This document shows positions 58,110 through 64,000 of a stretch of DNA of 64,000 nucleotides, in pieces (the stretch's first letter is position 1; each line of letters starts with the position of its first letter). The DNA lies in the NCBI RefSeq assembly GCF_017309955.1, contig NZ_CP021247.1, forward strand, positions 3,497,001-3,561,000, written 5' to 3'. The translations under genes and the position numbers were made by a program. The notes under the pieces are model-generated. The model saw only the letters and a program-made list of their open reading frames with translations. It ran no database searches and was not told the DNA's origin. This DNA comes from Novosphingobium sp. KA1 (GTDB lineage: Bacteria > Pseudomonadota > Alphaproteobacteria > Sphingomonadales > Sphingomonadaceae).

Positions 58110-58859
58110 TCAGAGGAAGGCTTTCACCTTTTCGAGGACCAGTTCGGCATGTTCTTTCCGGCAGATCAGCAGGTCGGGCATATAGACGTCCTCCCGGTTG
58201 TAGACCAGCGGGCTGCCATCGATGCGCGAGACGTGGAGGCCCCAGCCCTGCGCCACGGCGGCAGGGGCGCAGCTGTCCCACTCGTACTGGCCGCCGGAGT
58301 GGAGGTAGATGTCCGCATCCCCCAGCAGGATCGCCATGGCCTTGGCCCCGGCCGATCCCATCGGCACCAGTTCGGCGCCGATTTCCTCGGCCACCCCGGT
58401 CGCTTCCTTGGCGGGACGCGTGCGGCTGACGACCATGCGCAGCGTTTCCGGCGCGGGCGGAACCTCGCCCGGCTGGTCGGAGCGCAGGACAAGCCCGGCG
58501 CCCGGCAGCGCCACGGCGCCCAGCACCGGCGCACCGTCCACCGCCATGCCGACATGGACCGCCCAGTCGGCACGCTCCTCGCCATATTCGCGGGTGCCGT
58601 CGACCGGGTCGACGATCCACACCCGCTGCTTGCTCAGACGCTCGGCATTGTCCTTTTCCTCTTCGGAGAGCAGCCCGTCCTCGGGCCGCTGCTCGCGAAG
58701 GGCGTGGCAGAGGAACTGGTTGGCGGTCTGGTCCCCCGCCTTGCCCAGCGCCTTGCCCGAGAACAGGCCGGAGCTGCGCACGTCGAGCAGGATCTTGCCC
58801 GCCACTTCGGCCAGGTGCGCGGCCAGGTCGCCGTCGGTGAGGCTACCGTCGTGGCGCAT
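58110..58859 (-). CDS. cysQ: 3'(2'),5'-bisphosphate nucleotidase CysQ
   Basis: A 249-residue inositol-monophosphatase-fold enzyme that removes the 3'-phosphate from PAP (and PAPS) and so clears the by-product of sulfate reduction. The metal-binding blocks are present: LSEEEKD, VWIVDPVDGTREY and YEWDSCAPAAVA. Its start shares one base with the cysNC stop, making it the third gene of the cysD-cysNC-cysQ operon. Confidence 0.95.
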   Translation of the reverse strand: MRHDGSLTDGDLAAHLAEVAGKILLDVRSSGLFSGKALGKAGDQTANQFLCHALREQRPEDGLLSEEEKDNAERLSKQRVWIVDPVDGTREYGEERADWAVHVGMAVDGAPVLGAVALPGAGLVLRSDQPGEVPPAPETLRMVVSRTRPAKEATGVAEEIGAELVPMGSAGAKAMAILLGDADIYLHSGGQYEWDSCAPAAVAQGWGLHVSRIDGSPLVYNREDVYMPDLLICRKEHAELVLEKVKAFL

Positions 58860-60817
58860 CAGGCGTCTCCCAACAGCGTGTCGACGATCAGGTTCGCGGC
58901 CTCTTCGGGCGAGATCGCCGTGGTGTCGATGCGGATTTCGGGGTTCCGCGGCGCTTCATAAGGGCTGTCGATACCCGTGAAGTTCTTCAGCTCGCCCGAA
59001 CGCGCCTTCTTGTAGAGGCCCTTGACGTCGCGCGCCTCGGCCACCTTGAGCGGCGTGTCGATGAACACTTCGAAGAACTCGCCTTCGGGCAGCATCGAAC
59101 GCACCATCTCGCGGTCCGCCTGGAACGGCGAGATGAAGGCGGTGATGACGATCAGGCCCGCGTCGGTCATCAGCTTGGAGACTTCGCCCACGCGGCGGAT
59201 GTTCTCGATGCGGTCGGCCTCGGTGAAGCCCAGGTCCTTGTTGAGCCCGTGGCGCACGTTGTCGCCGTCGAGCAGGAAGGTGTGCCGGTTCATCCGGTGC
59301 AGCTTCTTCTCGACAAGGTTGGCGATGGTCGACTTGCCCGAGCCCGAAAGACCCGTGAACCACAGCACCGCGGGCTTCTGGTTCTTGAGGCCGGCGTGCT
59401 GCTTGCGATCGATGTCCACGGCCTGCCAGTGCACGTTCTGCGAACGGCGCAGCGAGAAGTGGATCATGCCCGCCGCCACCGTGGCGTTGGTCATCTTGTC
59501 GATCAGGATGAAGCCGCCGAGCGTGCGGTTGTCGGCATAAGGCTCGAAGACGATCTGCTTGTCGGTGGTCAGTTCCGCCACGCCGATGGCGTTCAGCTCC
59601 AGCGTCTTGGCCGCCAGCTTCTCCATCGTGTTGACGTTGACTTCGTACTTCGGCTCCTGGACCGTGGCCGACACCATCTGGGTGCCGATCTTCAGCCAGT
59701 AGGCGCGGCCGGGCACCATGGCCTCGTCCGCCATCCACACGAAGGTCGCCTCGAACTGATCGGCGGTCTGCGGCGGATTGTCGGCAACCGAGATCACCGA
59801 CCCGCGCGAGCAGTCGATCTCGTCCGCGAAGCAGACGGTAACCGACTGGCCGGCGACCGCTTCTTCCAGATCGCCGTCGAAAGTGACGACGCGCGTGATC
59901 GTGCTGGTCTTGCCCGAGGGCAGGACGCGGATCTTGTCGCCCGCCTTCACCGAACCGGTGGCGATCAGGCCCGAGAACCCGCGGAAATCGAGGTTCGGAC
60001 GGTTCACCCACTGCACCGGCAGGCGCAGCGGCTTGTCGGCATCGACCGAGGAGAGAACCTCCACCGTCTCCAGATGCTCGACCAGCGGGACACCGGCGTA
60101 GGCTGGCGCCTTGTACCACGGGGTCTTGTCCGAGAGCGTGGTGATGTTGTCGCCCTTGAAACCCGAGATCGGCAGCGCGGTGAAGCTCTCGATGCCGATC
60201 GACTGCGCGAACTCGGTATAGTCCGCCAGGATCTTGTCGAAGACCTCCTGGCTGTAATCCACCAGGTCCATCTTGTTCACGGCCAGGACGATGTTCTTGA
60301 TGCCGATCAGGTGGCACAGGTACGAGTGGCGGCGCGTCTGCACCAGCACGCCCTTGCGCGCATCGATCAGGATCACCGCAAGGTCGGCGGTGGAAGCGCC
60401 GGTGACCATGTTACGGGTGTACTGTTCGTGGCCCGGGCAGTCGGCAACGATGAACTTGCGCTTCTCGGTGTTGAAGAAGCGATAGGCCACGTCGATGGTG
60501 ATGCCCTGCTCACGCTCGGCGGCAAGACCGTCGACCAGCAGCGCGAAGTCGATCTCCTGCCCCTGCGTGCCGACCTTCTTGGAATCCGACTGCAGCGCGT
60601 CGAGCTGGTCCTCGAAGATCATCTTCGAATCGTAGAGCAGGCGCCCGATCAGGGTGGACTTGCCATCGTCGACGCTGCCGCAGGTGATGAAGCGGAGCAT
60701 CGTCTTGTGCTCGTGCTGGACGAGATAGGCGTCGATGTCCTCGGCAATCAGCTTGTCGGTGACGTAGACAGCTTCCTTGGTGTCGTTCTGCACCGTTTCA
60801 GTGTCGCTCTGTCCCAT
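58859..60817 (-). CDS. cysNC: Fused sulfate adenylyltransferase subunit 1 / APS kinase
   Basis: A 652-residue two-domain enzyme. The N-terminal CysN GTPase (about 30-450) has G1 [10 protein letters not shown]3 DCPGHEQY and G4 NKMD; it drives formation of APS with CysD. The C-terminal CysC APS kinase (about 470-645) has the P-loop GLSGSGKST near residue 490 and [16 protein letters not shown], and makes PAPS. Such fusion is common in alphaproteobacteria. One-base overlaps join it to cysD upstream and cysQ downstream. Confidence 0.97.
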   Translation of the reverse strand: MGQSDTETVQNDTKEAVYVTDKLIAEDIDAYLVQHEHKTMLRFITCGSVDDGKSTLIGRLLYDSKMIFEDQLDALQSDSKKVGTQGQEIDFALLVDGLAAEREQGITIDVAYRFFNTEKRKFIVADCPGHEQYTRNMVTGASTADLAVILIDARKGVLVQTRRHSYLCHLIGIKNIVLAVNKMDLVDYSQEVFDKILADYTEFAQSIGIESFTALPISGFKGDNITTLSDKTPWYKAPAYAGVPLVEHLETVEVLSSVDADKPLRLPVQWVNRPNLDFRGFSGLIATGSVKAGDKIRVLPSGKTSTITRVVTFDGDLEEAVAGQSVTVCFADEIDCSRGSVISVADNPPQTADQFEATFVWMADEAMVPGRAYWLKIGTQMVSATVQEPKYEVNVNTMEKLAAKTLELNAIGVAELTTDKQIVFEPYADNRTLGGFILIDKMTNATVAAGMIHFSLRRSQNVHWQAVDIDRKQHAGLKNQKPAVLWFTGLSGSGKSTIANLVEKKLHRMNRHTFLLDGDNVRHGLNKDLGFTEADRIENIRRVGEVSKLMTDAGLIVITAFISPFQADREMVRSMLPEGEFFEVFIDTPLKVAEARDVKGLYKKARSGELKNFTGIDSPYEAPRNPEIRIDTTAISPEEAANLIVDTLLGDA

Positions 60818-61719
60818 CAGAAGTACCCCTGCTGCTTCTTGACTTCCATGCCGGCACCGCCAGCGTCCTTGTCGATGGCGCGGCCCTGCCGCTCGGATGT
60901 GGTGGTGAGCAGGGTCTCCTGGATCACGTCGGGAAGCGTCTTCGCCTCGCTCTCCACCGCGCCGGTCAGCGGGTAGCAGCCGAGCGTGCGGAAACGGATC
61001 GAGCGTTCGACCGGAACCTCGCCGTCCTTCAGCGGGAAGCGCTCGTCGTCCACCATCAGCAGCATGCCGTCACGCTCCACGGTCGGGCGCTTCTCGGCGA
61101 AGTAGAGCGGCACGATGGGGATGTCGTTCAGGTGGATGTACTGCCAGATGTCCAGCTCGGTCCAGTTGGAGATCGGGAAGACGCGGATCGACTCGCCGCG
61201 CGCCTTCCTGGCATTGTAGAGGTTCCACAGCTCCGGGCGCTGGTTCTTCGGGTCCCAGCCGTGCGAGGAGGTGCGGAACGAGAAGATGCGCTCCTTGGCG
61301 CGGCTCTTTTCCTCGTCGCGGCGGGCGCCGCCGAAGGCCGCGTCGAAGCCGTACTTGTCCAGCGCCTGCTTCAGGCCTTCGGTCTTCCACATGTCGGTGT
61401 GGAGCGCGCCGTGGTCGAACGGGTTGATGCCCTTCTCGACCGCCTCGGGGTTCTGGTAGACCAGCAGCTCCATGCCGCTCTCGCGCGCCATCTTGTCGCG
61501 CAGCTCGTACATCGCCTTGAACTTCCACGTCGTATCGACATGGAGCAGCGGGAACGGCGGCGGCGAGGGATAAAACGCCTTGCGGGCAAGGTGCAGCATC
61601 ACCGCGCTGTCCTTGCCGACCGAATAGAGCATCACCGGCTTTTCGGCCTCGGCAACGACTTCGCGGATGATGTGGATGCTCTCGGCTTCGAGACGCTCCA
61701 GATGCGTGAGTGTTTTCAT
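60817..61719 (-). CDS. cysD: Sulfate adenylyltransferase subunit 2
   Basis: A 300-residue PP-loop ATPase: the nucleotide loop [21 protein letters not shown] is near residue 30, followed by [21 protein letters not shown] and the family's KKQQGYF C-terminus. It forms APS from ATP and sulfate together with CysN. ATG 61719 is supported by AGAGGAAG upstream and by the family start; the frame to 61842 is not used. First gene of the operon, divergent from a LuxR-type regulator across 106 bases. Confidence 0.97.
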   Translation of the reverse strand: MKTLTHLERLEAESIHIIREVVAEAEKPVMLYSVGKDSAVMLHLARKAFYPSPPPFPLLHVDTTWKFKAMYELRDKMARESGMELLVYQNPEAVEKGINPFDHGALHTDMWKTEGLKQALDKYGFDAAFGGARRDEEKSRAKERIFSFRTSSHGWDPKNQRPELWNLYNARKARGESIRVFPISNWTELDIWQYIHLNDIPIVPLYFAEKRPTVERDGMLLMVDDERFPLKDGEVPVERSIRFRTLGCYPLTGAVESEAKTLPDVIQETLLTTTSERQGRAIDKDAGGAGMEVKKQQGYF

Positions 61720-61807
61720 CAGGTCTTCCTCTGCCCTTGGGCTCGCGCCCGTTCGGCTGGGTTTCAAACTGTCCCGATCCGAATCGCAAGGATGACATTT
61801 CCGCGAA

Positions 61808-61823
61808 CCTCCCATATGGGAGG
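61808..61823. promoter_or_regulatory. 16-bp perfect palindrome over the LuxR gene ribosome-binding site
   Basis: CCTCCCATATGGGAGG is fully symmetric. Its right arm is the GGGAGG ribosome-binding site of the gene at 61826, which sits unusually close to the ATG. A protein bound here, or the RNA hairpin, would block translation or transcription of the regulator, and it lies in the shared cysD promoter region. Confidence 0.5.
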
Positions 61824-61825
61824 GT

Positions 61826-62923
61826 ATGGCTCTTACCAGCAACGACGAGACCGATCTCCTGATCCCGCTCTTTCAGGGAAATGCCGAAGATCCGCGCTTT
61901 GCGACATTTCTGGAAAGATTGCGTCGTCGCACCCAGGCCGACTACGTCAGCCTGATCCTTCGCATGGGCGATGGTCCGCATGGCACCATCGTCGAAAGCC
62001 ATGCCGGAATCGACTTGCGCAAACGCGCCCGCGAGTCGGAACAGCAGGGGCCGTTCGACCTTGACCGCTACCTCTACGACAGCCTGCGGCCGGGGCGGGT
62101 CTATTCGATCGGGGAGATGATCGACCACGACCCCGTGGCGCGCGCGGATCGCAACCGGCGCATGGCGAAGCTTGGCATCGGCGACGAGCGCGTGGTGCGG
62201 ATCGCCGGCGGCGAGCGCTACAGCGCATGGCTGCTGATGGCGCGTGCGCGCGAGTGCACCGCCGCCGACAGCGCCCTGCTCTCCAGCCTGGCGCCTTACG
62301 TGGCCATCGCGGTCGAGAATCTCGTGGCGATGGACCGCGACCGGCTTGCGGCGCGGATCAACGCCATGGGGCTGGAGCGCACCGGCAAGGGCTGGATGCT
62401 TCTGGATGCCGAAGCGCGCATCGTGGTGGCCGATCGCGCGCTGGCGGAATTCTGGCAGACGCACTGCGGCGCGGCGCTGCGCCCGGGCGAGCGCGTGCTG
62501 GGCCTCGACCTTGCCGCCGAGCGCAAGCTGGCGGCCATCGCGGCGGAAATGACCCAGGCCCCCGCGCTGTCCGCACGGCCGCTGCTGCTGCGGGACAACC
62601 CGCATATCGAGGCGCTGCTAATGCCCGCCGAGAATGCGCAGACCCTCGCGGCACCGGCGATCCTGGCGCTCTGCACCCTGCCCCGCCCGCATTCGGATCA
62701 GAGCGCCGAACGACTGGCAGCCGTCTTCGACCTGCCCCGGCGCGAGGCGGAACTGGCAATGGCGCTGGCGGACGGCCACTCCATCGCCGAAGCGGCGGAG
62801 CGCATGGGCCTGACCCTGGAAACGGCGCGCAACTATTCCAAGCGGCTCTACGCCAAGCTGGGCGTGCGCGGGCAAGCGGAACTCGTGCGGCTGGTTTATG
62901 AGAGCAGCGCGGTGATGGCGTAA
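61826..62923 (+). CDS. LuxR-type transcriptional regulator
   Basis: A 365-residue regulator. The last ~65 residues are a LuxR HTH ([56 protein letters not shown]). The N-terminal 160 residues look like a diverged GAF-type sensor ([13 protein letters not shown]...[15 protein letters not shown]), with a second region ([20 protein letters not shown]) that is PAS-like. No autoinducer-binding signature is seen. Being divergent from cysD, it may control sulfate assimilation, but that is inference. Ribosome-binding site and ATG are only two bases apart. Confidence 0.88.
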   Translation: MALTSNDETDLLIPLFQGNAEDPRFATFLERLRRRTQADYVSLILRMGDGPHGTIVESHAGIDLRKRARESEQQGPFDLDRYLYDSLRPGRVYSIGEMIDHDPVARADRNRRMAKLGIGDERVVRIAGGERYSAWLLMARARECTAADSALLSSLAPYVAIAVENLVAMDRDRLAARINAMGLERTGKGWMLLDAEARIVVADRALAEFWQTHCGAALRPGERVLGLDLAAERKLAAIAAEMTQAPALSARPLLLRDNPHIEALLMPAENAQTLAAPAILALCTLPRPHSDQSAERLAAVFDLPRREAELAMALADGHSIAEAAERMGLTLETARNYSKRLYAKLGVRGQAELVRLVYESSAVMA

Positions 62924-62977
62924 AACACGCGCCCGCACGACGCCGCGAACCCAAACCCAACCTCAAACCCAAAAACT

Positions 62978-63074
62978 TCGTCGCCCCCGCGCAGGCGGGG
63001 GCCCCGCTTCCTTTTTGCACGCTAGCGCGAGGCCAGAAGACCAAGCGGGGTCCCCGCCTGCGCGGGGACGACGA
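62978..63074. repeat. Dispersed palindromic intergenic repeat B, copy 2
   Basis: Bases 62978-63009 pair with 63043-63074 (30 of 32). The arms and spacer words match the copy at 50601-50687. It lies between the convergent LuxR and metallo-hydrolase genes, 54 bases after the LuxR stop and 12 before the hydrolase stop, the same kind of convergent setting as copy 1. Confidence 0.8.
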
Positions 63075-63086
63075 GGTTTTAGCAGA

Positions 63087-64000
63087 TCAATCCCCCAGCT
63101 TGGCCTCCATCGCCCCGATTTCCGAACGCAGCCACATCATCTCGGACAGGTTCCTGCCGCCCGACGCCGCCAGCAGCGCCTCATGCGCCGCCTTGCGCAC
63201 GGTCAGCACCGCCGCATTGTCCGGCTCCGCGCTGAGGGCAATATCGGTCAGATGCACGGCCTCCAGCGGAGCGCCCGCATCGAGCTTCGCCTGCGCCCGT
63301 TCCGCCAGCTTGACCGCGCCGCCAGCCAGTTCGACCAGATCGCCATCCACACTGGAACGCGGCACGCCGTAGAGCGCCGTCGTACCGTCCTCATAGTGCA
63401 GCCAGCCCGCGTACTCGCGCCAGATCGACTTGACCGCCCAGGCTGCCTTGCCGTGGAATTCGCCGATCTCCAGCCCCTCGGGCCAGACGAATTCGCGCAT
63501 CAGCCTGTGCACGTCCTTGCCCGCCTTCATGCCTTCCAGCGTATAGTCGCGCACGTAGCTTACCGCCGCGTGCATCCTGTCGAGATCGGCACGGATGCGC
63601 TCGGCTCCGCGAATGGCCTCGCCGTGGCCGGTAACAACGATCTCGGCCCCAAGGTCGCGGATCGTCTCCAGCGACTTCAGGTAGTTGCGCACCAGACGCG
63701 GCTTGTCTCCGCGCAGGGTGTTGAGGAACGGCATCGACAGCCAGACCGGCCCGAAGACATTGCCGGTAAAGGCGATCTTCTCCTTGGGCAGCCAGACCGT
63801 CAGCGCATCGACGGTCTCGCCCTCGGGCGTGGAGATCAGTTCGAAGGTCCGCCCGCCAAGATCGATGGTCAGGCGGCGGTCGACGAGGATGTCGGGAACC
63901 ACGTGCGGGGCCGGCTTGGGCGAACCGCCGCGCTTCAGCGTCGCCCCCCAGAGCTTCCCGCTCCTTGGCCCGAAAAAGGGCTGGAGGTCCATCATGTCCG
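63087..64000 (-). CDS. MBL-fold metallo-hydrolase, alkylsulfatase-like (5' end outside window)
   Basis: More than 304 residues are visible; the frame is still open at the window end, so the N-terminal part with the HxHxDH zinc motif is missing. The second half of the beta-lactamase fold is seen (TPEGETVDALTVWLPKEKIAFTGNVFG; EIVVTGHGEAI carrying a metal His). It is followed by an alkylsulfatase dimerisation-type domain (EFHGKAAWAVKSIWREYAGWLHYEDGTTALY...) and an SCP2-like helical tail with KLAERAQAKLDAGAPLEAVHLTDIAL. SdsA-like alkylsulfatases release sulfate from alkyl esters, which would fit the nearby sulfur genes, but related folds act on other esters. Confidence 0.88.
   Translation of the reverse strand, partial: DMMDLQPFFGPRSGKLWGATLKRGGSPKPAPHVVPDILVDRRLTIDLGGRTFELISTPEGETVDALTVWLPKEKIAFTGNVFGPVWLSMPFLNTLRGDKPRLVRNYLKSLETIRDLGAEIVVTGHGEAIRGAERIRADLDRMHAAVSYVRDYTLEGMKAGKDVHRLMREFVWPEGLEIGEFHGKAAWAVKSIWREYAGWLHYEDGTTALYGVPRSSVDGDLVELAGGAVKLAERAQAKLDAGAPLEAVHLTDIALSAEPDNAAVLTVRKAAHEALLAASGGRNLSEMMWLRSEIGAMEAKLGD

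Overview
This window is high-G+C chromosomal DNA from an alphaproteobacterium, most likely a sphingomonad close to Novosphingobium. That placement is inference. It rests on the fused CysN-CysC sulfate enzyme, a K+-independent H+-pyrophosphatase, the infA-maf-RNase-yacG-tRNA-Phe order, a TonB receptor with a Gly/Pro-rich insertion, frequent GTG/TTG starts, and dense acyl-CoA catabolic genes. I see no rRNA, CRISPR array, insertion sequence, integrase or phage gene. The genes at both window edges are cut.

Layout. (1) 1-4523 is a tight plus-strand run of small soluble proteins (three glutathione S-transferases, two VOC proteins, DUF1428, SRPBCC, GFA/CENP-V fold) joined by stop/start overlaps. It looks like a glutathione-linked detoxification or modification operon. 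(2) 4524-9040 is housekeeping: a J-domain protein, BolA, hisG-hisD, nusB and thiL. (3) 9041-14176 holds a small orphan gene, an intergenic repeat, the proton pump hppA, and a coupled acyltransferase/cupin-oxygenase pair. (4) 14177-25008 holds an exported M1 aminopeptidase, an exported protein with an internal duplication, uvrC, a TonB-dependent receptor, infA, maf, a short RNase E/G-like gene, yacG and tRNA-Phe. (5) 25070-32476 is an orphan histidine kinase divergent from a complete tripartite RND efflux operon.

(6) 32478-57214 is a roughly 25-kb accessory catabolic island. It carries two AMP-dependent acyl-CoA ligases, two class III CoA-transferases (one apparently circularly permuted), a fused double acyl-CoA dehydrogenase, two enoyl-CoA hydratases, a thiolase, two amidohydrolases, an aldehyde dehydrogenase, an SDR, a SnoaL-like protein, an AcuI-type reductase, an MFS exporter and a conserved 96-residue protein. 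MarR, IclR and two TetR regulators sit among them. Together they outline CoA-activation, dehydrogenation, hydration and thiolysis of an unidentified carboxylic acid. The substrate cannot be read from the sequence. (7) 58110-61719 is the sulfate activation operon cysD-cysNC-cysQ (minus strand), divergent from a LuxR-type regulator. The window ends inside an alkylsulfatase-like metallo-hydrolase.

Regulatory and repeat DNA. Three families of long palindromic intergenic repeats are visible; two of them occur twice in the window. The clearest operator candidates are a pair of MarR-type dyads 20 bp apart over a consensus -35 near 37.9 kb, a TetR-type dyad just upstream of the TetR gene ending at 58034, a 16-bp perfect palindrome over the ribosome-binding site of the LuxR gene at 61.8 kb, and an 18-bp dyad between the MFS and thiolase genes.
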